Origin: Prolixibacteraceae bacterium
Lineage (GTDB): Bacteria > Bacteroidota > Bacteroidia > Bacteroidales > Prolixibacteraceae
Assembly: GCA_023228025.1 (NCBI GenBank)
Contig: JALOCD010000120.1
Coordinates: 1-12,135, forward strand
DNA: 12,135 nt
Reading direction: 5' to 3'
The stretch's first letter is position 1; the number at the start of each line of letters is the position of its first letter. Positions 1-6,333 of the stretch are shown piece by piece. The notes beneath the pieces were generated by a model that ran no database searches, was not told where the DNA came from, and saw nothing but the letters and a program-made list of their open reading frames with translations. The translations under genes and the position numbers were made by a program.

Positions 1-2
1 AC

Positions 3-1364
3 CTCCTCCGAAAGAGTTTTGTCAGGGAGAACGTCACCTATCTCGTTCGTCAAAAAGAGGATAAGTTGGGTTATCTGGCAGAGACGGTCTCCAAATCGAA
101 AGGGACAGGGATCATCTATGTAAGGAGCAGGAAAAAGTGCCGCGAGATATCCGATCTGCTACGGCAACAGGATGTCGCGGCCGACTTTTATCACGCAGGA
201 CTTGATCCCGCTCTGCGCAGGGAGAAGCAAAACCGCTGGATGACTGGGGCTACCCGGGTGATCGTCGCAACCAATGCCTTTGGAATGGGTATCGACAAAC
301 CTGACGTGCGTTTCGTGCTGCATCTCGATCTCCCCGATTCGCTGGAGGCATACTTTCAGGAGGCGGGAAGGGCAGGAAGGGATGGTGAACGGTCGCTCGC
401 GTTGATGATTTACAACGGAACCGACAAAAGGCGGTTGCACAAAATGGTGACCGACGCATTTCCCGAACAGGAGCGAATTCGTGCCGTTTATCAAGCGTTG
501 TGCGACTATCTTCAGATTGCGGTTGGGACAGGTAAATACGGATTTTATACCTTTCAACCGGAAGATTTCGCCAGGAAGTTTAACTTTCCTTTTACAACGG
601 TCTACCACAGTCTTAAATTAATGGAAAGAGAGGGTTACCTGGAGTATACAGATGATCCTGAAAGCTCTTCGCGGCTCTATTTTCTGGCTCACAGGGATGA
701 GTTGTACCGCATCGAAACCGGCAGCAAAGATCTGGAGAAGGTGATCGGCATGCTTTTGCGCTCATACACAGGATTGTTTAACGATTATGTCCGCATTGAC
801 GAGGTGTTGATTGCCAGAAGGTTGGAGATGACATCCGAAGAGCTTTACCAAAATCTCAAGTATCTCTCTCAGCAGAAAATCATCCACTACATTCCACGAC
901 GGGAGGCGCCTGTCGTGCAATTACTTACCGAAAGGCTGGAGGCATCCAGGGTACGTATTTCGAAAGCCAATTACCATGATCGCAAAACCAATTACCAGCA
1001 ACGGGTAGATTCTGTGATCGAATATGCAAGGTCGGAGGTACCTTGCCGCAGTGTCCGGTTGCTCACCTACTTTGGTGAACGCGGTTCCAAACCCTGCGGA
1101 AAGTGCGATGTGTGCACAGGTGAACATAAATCCGGGATTTCCAATGCTGAGTTCAATGAGATAAGCGATGCGATTTTGCTGTTACTGAATTCAGGACCAA
1201 TGGAAATAAAGGAAATAAATAGAAATACAGGGGGGAAGGAGAAGAGTATTTTGAAGGTCACAAGATGGATGCTTGATCAGGGAAAGCTTGAAATGAACAG
1301 TTCGGGCCGGCTGACACTGAAACATGTTGGATCGCCCGGTTCGTCTGATCCTGCTGCAGAATGA
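3..1364 (+). CDS. recQ: RecQ-family ATP-dependent DNA helicase, C-terminal part (5' truncated by window edge)
   Basis: 3'-5' superfamily 2 DNA helicase acting in recombination and repair; only the second RecA-like domain and everything after it are present. The frame is open from base 3, and the first residues (LLRKSFVRENVTYLVRQ) are typical of the RecQ segment just before the helicase C domain, so TTG 66 is not the true start. Numbering from TTG 66, the motif V region is VIVATNAFGMGIDKPDV (65-81) and motif VI is QEAGRAGRDG (98-107). A winged-helix-like stretch follows (about 150-285), then the RecQ zinc site with Cys327, Cys344, Cys347 and Cys350 (PCGKCDVC). After it comes a short winged-helix-like tail and no HRDC domain. 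This order, with a helical insert before the zinc site, is usual for the shorter Bacteroidota RecQ paralogue. The ATPase motifs I-III lie left of the window and cannot be checked. Confidence 0.93.
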   Translation, partial: LLRKSFVRENVTYLVRQKEDKLGYLAETVSKSKGTGIIYVRSRKKCREISDLLRQQDVAADFYHAGLDPALRREKQNRWMTGATRVIVATNAFGMGIDKPDVRFVLHLDLPDSLEAYFQEAGRAGRDGERSLALMIYNGTDKRRLHKMVTDAFPEQERIRAVYQALCDYLQIAVGTGKYGFYTFQPEDFARKFNFPFTTVYHSLKLMEREGYLEYTDDPESSSRLYFLAHRDELYRIETGSKDLEKVIGMLLRSYTGLFNDYVRIDEVLIARRLEMTSEELYQNLKYLSQQKIIHYIPRREAPVVQLLTERLEASRVRISKANYHDRKTNYQQRVDSVIEYARSEVPCRSVRLLTYFGERGSKPCGKCDVCTGEHKSGISNAEFNEISDAILLLLNSGPMEIKEINRNTGGKEKSILKVTRWMLDQGKLEMNSSGRLTLKHVGSPGSSDPAAE

Positions 1365-1386
1365 ATTGACCCATCTATTAATTGTT

Positions 1387-1409
1387 AACCAACATTCATT
1401 TTTTTGGTT
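1387..1409 (+). terminator. weak hairpin after recQ
   Basis: AACCAA (1387-1392) and TTGGTT (1404-1409) can pair across an 11-nt T-rich loop and are followed by TTTAAA. It lies between the recQ stop and the promoter of the next gene. The stem is short and there is no long T run after it, so termination here is only a possibility. Confidence 0.25.
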
Positions 1410-1436
1410 TTAAACGCTTACTCACCGAAGTTTGAT

Positions 1437-1444
1437 TACCTTTG
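1437..1444 (+). promoter_or_regulatory. Bacteroidota-type -7 element for the DUF5063 gene
   Basis: TACCTTTG matches the TAnnTTTG -7 consensus of Bacteroidota sigma-ABfr promoters. It lies 19 nt upstream of GTG 1464 and 25 nt upstream of ATG 1470, which leaves only a short leader. I see no convincing -33 TTTG at the usual spacing, so the call rests on the -7 box and its position. Confidence 0.55.
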
Positions 1445-1463
1445 TGGCTGAGAAGTTTTTGTC

Positions 1464-2024
1464 GTGAACATGGAAGAGAGATTAATTGATGAATCACCTT
1501 TTTCGGATGTTGTCTATTCCAGGAATGTGATTGAATTTGCCACTGTAGCCAATGAGTTTTGTACCTTTGCAGAGTCTGTAAATGACTACCCCAGAAGAGA
1601 CTTTCTGGGAAAGTTACAGAAGATGTTACCCTTACTTTATCTGAAGACTTCACTGCTGCCGGGTTTGAATGAGCTGGAGGATTCGGAAGATTCACCTGAA
1701 AAGTTTGTTACGGAGAACGATTACAATTTTATCCTTCGGAAACTGGGTTCGAAGTTGGGGGAGTTTGACAGCTATCCTGAAATTCTCGAACCCGGTATGG
1801 CCTTGGGGGATGCCAGTGTCGAAGCCAATATCTCAGAAAATGTTGCTGATATCTACCAGGACCTGAAAGATTTTATTTTGTCCTACAGGATTGGAACAGT
1901 GGAGGTGATGCGGGCAGCCCTTTGGGAGTGCCGGAACAACTTCGAACAATATTGGGGGCAAAAACTGGTAAACGGACTACGGGCAGTTCACATGCTGGTT
2001 CACGGAAATACTAATATTGATTAG
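1464..2024 (+). CDS. DUF5063 domain-containing protein
   Basis: Uncharacterised soluble protein of about 185 residues that I recognise as DUF5063, a family common in Bacteroidota and often found next to the exonuclease/rRNA methyltransferase pair seen downstream here. It has no signal peptide or membrane segment. The sequence is acidic and mostly helical, with a conserved-looking C-terminal stretch YWGQKLVNGLRAVHMLVHG. Two starts are possible: GTG 1464, or ATG 1470 two codons later. ATG is the likelier, since the -7 element ends at 1444 and neither start has a Shine-Dalgarno site. The biochemical function is unknown; the neighbourhood suggests a housekeeping, RNA-related context, but that is only association. 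A hairpin with a TAC loop begins five bases after its stop. Confidence 0.8.
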   Translation: MNMEERLIDESPFSDVVYSRNVIEFATVANEFCTFAESVNDYPRRDFLGKLQKMLPLLYLKTSLLPGLNELEDSEDSPEKFVTENDYNFILRKLGSKLGEFDSYPEILEPGMALGDASVEANISENVADIYQDLKDFILSYRIGTVEVMRAALWECRNNFEQYWGQKLVNGLRAVHMLVHGNTNID

Positions 2025-2028
2025 TTTA

Positions 2029-2041
2029 ACCTCTACGAGGT
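2029..2041. repeat. short hairpin with TAC loop, related to the 27-nt repeat hairpins
   Basis: ACCTC-TAC-GAGGT forms a 5-bp stem with a 3-nt loop, and the flanking TTT and AAA can extend pairing past one A/A mismatch. It sits immediately after the DUF5063 stop. Its layout TTTA(A)CC(T)CTACG(A)GG(T) parallels TTTA(T)CC(G)CTACG(C)GG(A) in the first 27-nt repeat, with both stem differences matched on the opposite arm. Confidence 0.6.
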
Positions 2042-2065
2042 AAAAAGCTTCAGGTGTTCGTTTTT

Positions 2066-2092
2066 CTACAATACTTTATCCGCTACGCGGAA
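2066..2092 (-). repeat. 27-nt intergenic repeat, copy 1 (inverted)
   Basis: This 27-nt block is the exact reverse complement of the copy at 2267-2293. Its core TCCGC-TAC-GCGGA is a 5-bp hairpin. Copies 1 and 3 frame 174 nt of AT-rich DNA as inverted repeats. No target-site duplication is visible outside them. Confidence 0.85.
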
Positions 2093-2216
2093 TGGGTATA
2101 TTAGAGGGTATGAAAATTTAAGAAAAATATAAAGTACTGTATATAAGTAGAATAATGATATTTAATTCCATGAAGCAGATTGTGAATGGGTGAGTTTGAT
2201 GAATGAAATCATCCCG

Positions 2217-2243
2217 TTCCGCGTAGCGGATAAAGTATTCTAG
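2217..2243 (+). repeat. 27-nt intergenic repeat, copy 2
   Basis: It is identical to copy 3 except for one base near its 3' end (TATTCTAG instead of TATTGTAG). It carries the same TCCGC-GTA-GCGGA hairpin and has the same orientation as copy 3. Confidence 0.85.
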
Positions 2244-2266
2244 ATTCAGAAGATGAGATGAACATT

Positions 2267-2293
2267 TTCCGCGTAGCGGATAAAGTATTGTAG
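2267..2293 (+). repeat. 27-nt intergenic repeat, copy 3, abutting a start codon
   Basis: Its last base is three nucleotides before ATG 2297 of the exonuclease gene, so it makes up the whole ribosome-binding region of that gene. The TCCGC-GTA-GCGGA hairpin ends 16 nt before the start codon and could affect translation. Confidence 0.85.
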
Positions 2294-2296
2294 TAG

Positions 2297-2887
2297 ATGA
2301 GCGAATATATCAAAGAGTTTAAAAAAACCATTACAGATGAAGAGCTGGCTGAATTGCCTCTCACGGTATTTGAAGGAAATATTCACCTGATTGAAAAGGT
2401 GGAGGAGCTGACAGATGCGATCAATTATCTGAAAAACCATCCTGTTCTGGGATTCGACACCGAAACCCGGCCGGCATTTAAAAAGGGACAGAACCATCAG
2501 GTTGCGCTGCTTCAACTCTCTACGGCCCATGAGGCTTTCCTCTTCAGGACCAACCTGATCGGGCTCTCACCCGGCTTAATAAAGATTCTAGGATCCCCTT
2601 CGATCATAAAAGTCGGAGCGGCCATTCGCGACGACATCAAGATACTTCAGAAAATTGCCCATTTCAAACCGGGCGGTTTTGTCGAATTGCAGGAACTGGT
2701 GAAACAGTACGGCATCGAAAATTTCAGCCTGAAGAAGCTGGCGGCCATTGTCTGTGCGATGCGCATTTCAAAATCGCAGCGTCTTACCAACTGGGAAGCG
2801 CCTGTTTTAACTGAGCAGCAGCAAATTTATGCAGCCACGGATGCATGGATCTCTTATATGATTTACATCGGACTCACACAACAATAA
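2297..2887 (+). CDS. 3'-5' exonuclease domain protein (DEDDy, RNase D / WRN-exonuclease-like)
   Basis: Single-domain DEDDy-type 3'-5' exonuclease of 196 residues, expected to be cytosolic and to use two metal ions to trim RNA or DNA ends. Exo I is FDTET with Asp54 and Glu56, followed by VALLQLST (69-76). Exo II is KVGAAIRDDIKIL with Asp113 as the likely metal ligand. Exo III is YAATDA with Tyr178 and Asp182. All catalytic residues are present. There is no HRDC domain, so it is shorter than true RNase D and close in size to the small WRN-exo-like proteins. ATG 2297 lies just after the third 27-nt repeat. The next gene begins 3 nt after its stop, so the two are almost certainly co-transcribed. 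The physiological substrate cannot be told from sequence; pairing with an rRNA methyltransferase suggests RNA. Confidence 0.9.
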   Translation: MSEYIKEFKKTITDEELAELPLTVFEGNIHLIEKVEELTDAINYLKNHPVLGFDTETRPAFKKGQNHQVALLQLSTAHEAFLFRTNLIGLSPGLIKILGSPSIIKVGAAIRDDIKILQKIAHFKPGGFVELQELVKQYGIENFSLKKLAAIVCAMRISKSQRLTNWEAPVLTEQQQIYAATDAWISYMIYIGLTQQ

Positions 2888-2890
2888 TCC

Positions 2891-4078
2891 ATGCAACCAC
2901 TGGCGCACGTCATTTTAAAGAAGGGGAAGGAGGAGTCGATGGAGCGTTTCCATCCCTGGATCTTCTCGGGCGCCATCGACCGGATTGAAGGTGCAGTGGA
3001 AGAGGGCGACCTCGTCTCCGTTCAGAAAAGTGATGGCAAAACCATCGCCTATGGACATTGTGCTATCGGATCGATTGCCGTGCGGATTATCTCTTTCGGG
3101 GAGAGCCTCCCGGGCGATGATTTTTGGAAAATCAAGATTCAACAGGCATACAACCTCCGCGAATCGATGGGTTTGACCGATGCCCCCGACACCAACGTTT
3201 ATCGGCTGATCCATGGCGAAGGGGATGGAATGCCCGGATTGATTGCCGATTATTACAACGGAACTGTAGTGCTTCAGTTCCATTCAGTCGGTATGTGGCT
3301 GGTACGCGAAGCAATCACAGCGGCGCTCAAAGCCGTATTGGGCGATAAATTGGTGGCGGTTTATGACAAGAGCGCCAAAACACTTCCATACAAGGCCAAT
3401 ATTGCGGCAAAGGATGGCTACCTTTATGGGGAATCTTCTGCCGGAGTGGTGCTTGAATACGGAAACAGTTTCAAAGTTGATTGGCTCGAAGGTCAGAAAA
3501 CAGGCTTCTTTATCGATCAACGTGAAAATCGAAAGCTTCTGGCAACCTATGCCAAAGACAAATCGGTTCTCAACATGTTTTGCTACACCGGGGGATTTTC
3601 ATTTTCCGCCTTGCGGGGAGGAGCAAAATTGGTCCATTCGGTCGATTCGTCGGCCAAAGCCATCGGGCTGACCAATGAAAATGTGGAACTTAACTTTCCC
3701 GGAGATACCCGTCACGAGGCATTCGTTGCAGATTGCTTCGATTACCTGCAGGATATCAAGGACAAATATGATCTGATCATCCTCGATCCTCCTGCCTTCG
3801 CCAAGCACCGCGGCGCCCTTGCCCAGGCTTTGCAGGGTTATAAACGGCTCAATGCGAATGCCTTCCGGCAGATCAAACCCGGAGGCATCCTGTTTACCTT
3901 TTCCTGTTCACAGGTTGTGACCAGGAACAACTTCCGCGAAGCAGTCTTTTCAGCTGCCGCGATATCCGGTCGGGAGGTGCGCATTCTGCACCAGTTGTCC
4001 CAACCGGTCGACCATCCGATCAACATCTATCATCCCGAAGGTGAATACCTGAAAGGCTTGGTTTTATATGTAGAATAA
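2891..4078 (+). CDS. rlmI: Class I SAM-dependent rRNA methyltransferase, RlmI-like (23S rRNA m5C)
   Basis: 395 residues, the usual length for the COG1092 family; E. coli RlmI makes m5C1962 in 23S rRNA. An N-terminal PUA-like RNA-binding domain spans about 5-75 (ERFHPWIFSGAI, then GDLVSV). A family signature GQKTGFFIDQRENR lies at 201-214, motif I NMFCYTGGFSFSA at 228-240, and motif IV LDPPAFAKHR at 298-307. The SCS motif (338-340) holds the probable catalytic Cys339. All expected elements are intact. It is the second gene of a tight pair, starting 3 nt after the exonuclease stop; 26 nt separate its stop from the helicase start, so all three may form one operon. The exact target base is inferred from the family, and a different C5 site in 23S rRNA is possible. 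Confidence 0.9.
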   Translation: MQPLAHVILKKGKEESMERFHPWIFSGAIDRIEGAVEEGDLVSVQKSDGKTIAYGHCAIGSIAVRIISFGESLPGDDFWKIKIQQAYNLRESMGLTDAPDTNVYRLIHGEGDGMPGLIADYYNGTVVLQFHSVGMWLVREAITAALKAVLGDKLVAVYDKSAKTLPYKANIAAKDGYLYGESSAGVVLEYGNSFKVDWLEGQKTGFFIDQRENRKLLATYAKDKSVLNMFCYTGGFSFSALRGGAKLVHSVDSSAKAIGLTNENVELNFPGDTRHEAFVADCFDYLQDIKDKYDLIILDPPAFAKHRGALAQALQGYKRLNANAFRQIKPGGILFTFSCSQVVTRNNFREAVFSAAAISGREVRILHQLSQPVDHPINIYHPEGEYLKGLVLYVE

Positions 4079-4104
4079 CATCGTTCATCTTATAGTTTAA
4101 GCAA

Positions 4105-5385
4105 TTGAATTTCTCAGATTTTGACTTTACACACGACGTCATGGATGGATTGTCCTCCATGGGCTTCGAAAAATGCACCCCCGTACAGGAGTTTGCCATT
4201 CCTGTCATTTTAGAGGGGAAAGACCTAATTGCCTGTGCCCAGACCGGTACCGGAAAGACGGCAGCCTATTTACTTCCGATCCTGAACAACATCTCCCGGG
4301 AGGGACACACCGGCATGCATACCCTGATCATCGCCCCGACACGGGAGTTGGTTTTGCAGATCGATCAGCAGATCGAAGGGTTCTCCTATTTTACAGGAGC
4401 CTCCTCCCTGGCCGTTTACGGTGGGGGAGTGGGAGCCGCTTTCGACCAGCAAAAATCCGCGCTGGTGCAGGGCGCCGACATCATCGTCGCGACTCCCGGC
4501 AGGCTGCTCTCGCACATCAACATGAAATACTCCGATTTCAGTACCATCCAGACACTGATCCTGGACGAGGCCGATCGGATGCTCGACATGGGCTTCTTCG
4601 ACGACATCATGCGGATCGTGGGTGAACTGCCGGTTGCAAGGCAGACGCTGCTTTTCTCCGCTACAATGCCTCCTAAGATCCGGCAGATGGCCGGGATGAT
4701 CTTGAAAAATCCCGAGCAGATCAACATCGCCATCTCCAAGCCTGCCGAAAACATCATCCAGGCTGCCTACATGGTCTATGAAGGGCAGAAAGTGCAGTTA
4801 TTGAGAGAGTTGCTAAAGGGAAAGACAGACTACAAAAGTGTTTTGATATTCACCTCCCGCAAAGCCAATGTGAACGGACTGGTACGCGAGCTTCGCAGGA
4901 TGGGCTTCTCCGCCGACGGCATGCTGTCGGATCTCGAACAGAAGGAGCGGGAAGAGGTGATGCTCCGTTTCCGTAACAGGGAGACCCAGATACTGGTTGC
5001 TACGGATATTGTATCCCGCGGGATTGATATCGACAGCATCGACCTGGTGATGAACTACGACGTGCCTCGTGATCCGGAGGATTACGTTCACCGTATTGGC
5101 CGGACGGCCCGTGCTTCCCAGTCGGGAGTGGCTATTACGCTGATCTCCGACAACGACATGCACGACTTCAGGAAGATTGAAGAGCTGATCGAACGCGATA
5201 TCATCAAGATTCCGCTTCCTTCCGGTATGGGCATCGGACCGGAATATAATCCTTCCATCCGGAGAAAGATGGCGCCCAGGTCATCTGGTGGTGGAAGAGG
5301 TGGCGACAGAAGGGCTCCTGCCAAGAAGGATTTCCGGCACAGGGACCGGGGGAATCACCAGGGGCATAAGAAAGCGGGGGAGTAA
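4105..5385 (+). CDS. DEAD-box ATP-dependent RNA helicase
   Basis: 426-residue DEAD-box helicase that probably remodels rRNA or mRNA structure. All motifs are present: Q motif (upstream Phe6 or Phe8, then CTPVQ 24-28), I AQTGTGKT (45-52), Ia PTREL (78-82), Ib TPGRL (130-134), II DEAD (154-157), III SAT (185-187), V ATDIVSRGID (299-308) and VI HRIGRTAR (329-336). The tail from about 385 is basic and rich in Gly and Arg (GGGRGGDRR), typical of RNA-binding tails in this family. The start is TTG 4105: an in-frame TAG lies at 4093-4095, and the first ATG (4141) would remove the N-terminal phenylalanines of the Q motif. The gene is 26 nt after the methyltransferase gene. I cannot tell which paralogue (RhlE- or CsdA-like) it is; the short form fits RhlE best. 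Confidence 0.92.
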   Translation: MNFSDFDFTHDVMDGLSSMGFEKCTPVQEFAIPVILEGKDLIACAQTGTGKTAAYLLPILNNISREGHTGMHTLIIAPTRELVLQIDQQIEGFSYFTGASSLAVYGGGVGAAFDQQKSALVQGADIIVATPGRLLSHINMKYSDFSTIQTLILDEADRMLDMGFFDDIMRIVGELPVARQTLLFSATMPPKIRQMAGMILKNPEQINIAISKPAENIIQAAYMVYEGQKVQLLRELLKGKTDYKSVLIFTSRKANVNGLVRELRRMGFSADGMLSDLEQKEREEVMLRFRNRETQILVATDIVSRGIDIDSIDLVMNYDVPRDPEDYVHRIGRTARASQSGVAITLISDNDMHDFRKIEELIERDIIKIPLPSGMGIGPEYNPSIRRKMAPRSSGGGRGGDRRAPAKKDFRHRDRGNHQGHKKAGE

Positions 5386-5402
5386 GGACTTGGGGAACCA
5401 GG

Positions 5403-5447
5403 GGACGACTAGGACGACTAGGACGACTAGGATGACTAGGATGATGG
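5403..5447. repeat. 9-bp tandem repeat (GGACGACTA)n
   Basis: Three exact copies of GGACGACTA (5403-5429) are followed by GGATGACTA and a diverged GGATGATGG. It begins 18 nt after the helicase stop. It is a small VNTR-like array with no sign of being coding, because one frame carries TAG in every unit. Confidence 0.85.
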
Positions 5448-5469
5448 AAAGACTTAAGGACTGAAGAGA

Positions 5470-5498
5470 GGGGGAGAAGGGGCGAGTGGGAGAGGGGG
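5470..5498 (+). other. potential G-quadruplex, copy 1
   Basis: Four G runs, GGGGG (5470-5474), GGGG (5479-5482), GGG (5488-5490) and GGGGG (5494-5498), are separated by loops AGAA, CGAGT and AGA. This fits the G3+N1-7 pattern. A second copy with the same loop lengths lies at 6191-6218. Confidence 0.6.
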
Positions 5499-5521
5499 AG
5501 ACCAATTCCTCAGCAATTACT

Positions 5522-5540
5522 CACTGAGCCTGTCGAAGTG
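5522..5540. repeat. palindromic dispersed repeat, copy 1
   Basis: CACTGAGCCTGTCGAAGTG has complementary outer arms CACT/AGTG around a GAGCC-GTCGA core. It belongs to a CCTGAGCCTGTCGAAGG-type repeat that I recall as widespread in intergenic DNA of many bacteria; that recollection has not been verified by search. Confidence 0.65.
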
Positions 5541-5590
5541 TGTAGCTTAATTCAAAATCTGAAAAGAAAACCGGTCCCTGAGCTGCACTG

Positions 5591-5609
5591 CCCTGAGCCA
5601 GTCGAAGGG
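5591..5609. repeat. palindromic dispersed repeat, copy 2
   Basis: CCCTGAGCCAGTCGAAGGG has outer arms CCCT/AGGG. Compared with copy 1, position 2 (A to C) and its partner (T to G) change together, which keeps the stem, and the centre differs by one base. Confidence 0.65.
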
Positions 5610-5750
5610 TGTCCAAGTTGTGGCAACTAGTCGGGAATGGCCTTTGTTTCACTTCATGACCCCATTAGTGTTCATTCGTGGTTAAAACAGATTTCTACAA
5701 ACTATTAACCGAAAAATCAGAGAACCTTCGTTTATTTTTTTGAAATCCCG

Positions 5751-5758
5751 TATCTTTG
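5751..5758 (+). promoter_or_regulatory. Bacteroidota-type promoter for the DUF5618 gene
   Basis: TATCTTTG is a full match to the -7 TAnnTTTG consensus and lies 16 nt before the ATG at 5775. A TTCG at 5727-5730 sits 20 nt upstream as a weak -33 element. The transcript leader would be very short. Confidence 0.65.
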
Positions 5759-5774
5759 TAGAAATGGCTGCGTC

Positions 5775-6182
5775 ATGGGAACCGTTGAACAGAATAATAT
5801 TAGAACTGAATATTACAATGAGGCTATCCGCTATATGGATAATGCCAAAGAGACATTGAAAAAGGCAGGCAAGGAGGAGGATATTTACCAGGATGAAAAA
5901 TATGTCAAAACTGCCTGTGGAATTGCATATTGCGCTGTATTAAAAGCGCTGGACGGTTATCTGTTGTTGAAAGATGTTAAAGTTCCCAAAAGAAGAAAGT
6001 CAATCGAATTTTACCGGGACAATATTGCGAAGATTGATTGCAAGCTGATGGCTTATTTAAACAATACCTATACAATATTGCACCTGGACGGGTATTATGA
6101 TGGCATTGTATATGTAGACACCATTAGTGCTGGCTTCAAATCCGCCTATTTTATTATTGACAAGATCAAACCTGCAGCCTAG
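5775..6182 (+). CDS. DUF5618 family protein
   Basis: A 135-residue soluble, helical protein that I recognise as DUF5618, found mainly in Bacteroidota; its function is unknown. Visible features are NEAIRYMDNAKETLKKAGK (15-33), a central helix KTACGIAYCAVLKALDGYLL (45-64), PKRRKSIEFYRD (71-82) and LNNTYTILHLDGYYDG (95-110). The four-helix pattern with an alanine/tyrosine-rich central helix resembles HEPN-type helical bundles, but no RxxxxH catalytic motif is visible, so this is only a structural guess. ATG 5775 is 17 nt after the -7 element; an ATG at 5764 is in another frame. The gene stands alone, convergent with the sialidase-like gene, and is flanked by G-rich repeats and palindromes, suggesting it moves or has been inserted within a repeat-rich region. 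Confidence 0.75.
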   Translation: MGTVEQNNIRTEYYNEAIRYMDNAKETLKKAGKEEDIYQDEKYVKTACGIAYCAVLKALDGYLLLKDVKVPKRRKSIEFYRDNIAKIDCKLMAYLNNTYTILHLDGYYDGIVYVDTISAGFKSAYFIIDKIKPAA

Positions 6183-6190
6183 CGTGAAGA

Positions 6191-6218
6191 GGGGAGAAGG
6201 GGAGACTGGGCGAGGGGG
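6191..6218 (+). other. potential G-quadruplex, copy 2
   Basis: GGGG (6191-6194), GGGG (6199-6202), GGG (6208-6210) and GGGGG (6214-6218) have loops AGAA, AGACT and CGA, again 4, 5 and 3 nt. It begins 8 nt after the DUF5618 stop. Confidence 0.6.
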
Positions 6219-6255
6219 CGAACTCTTAGATTCTTTTTTATCAGAGTCATTACAA

Positions 6256-6333
6256 ATTACAGATTAAAAATTACAAATTAAAAATGGAGGAAGCGTTTCC
6301 CCCATTTTTAATTTGTAATTTTTAATCTGTAAT
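6256..6333. terminator. perfect 32-bp inverted repeat, probable bidirectional terminator
   Basis: The arms 6256-6287 and 6302-6333 are exact reverse complements. The 14-nt spacer can itself pair (GGAA 6289-6292 with TTCC 6297-6300), leaving a GCGT loop. The AT-rich arms lie between convergent genes, and the right arm includes the sialidase-like stop codon (6322-6324) and its last two codons. T runs occur on both sides. The arm is built from an ATTACAAATTA-like motif that looks like a dispersed repeat. Confidence 0.7.

Noticed and set aside
159..608. Open frame on the minus strand inside recQ (149 codons)
   Set aside because: It is antisense to strongly recognisable RecQ motifs, and its translation has no family character.
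5403..5447. CRISPR array
   Set aside because: 9-bp contiguous units without spacers; a minisatellite.
5281..5505. Minus-strand open frame rich in Val and Pro over the 9-bp repeat
   Set aside because: It overlaps the helicase tail and low-complexity repeats; the composition is explained by the repeat.
5764..5775. Alternative ATG at 5764 for the DUF5618 gene
   Set aside because: It is in a different frame from the recognised protein.
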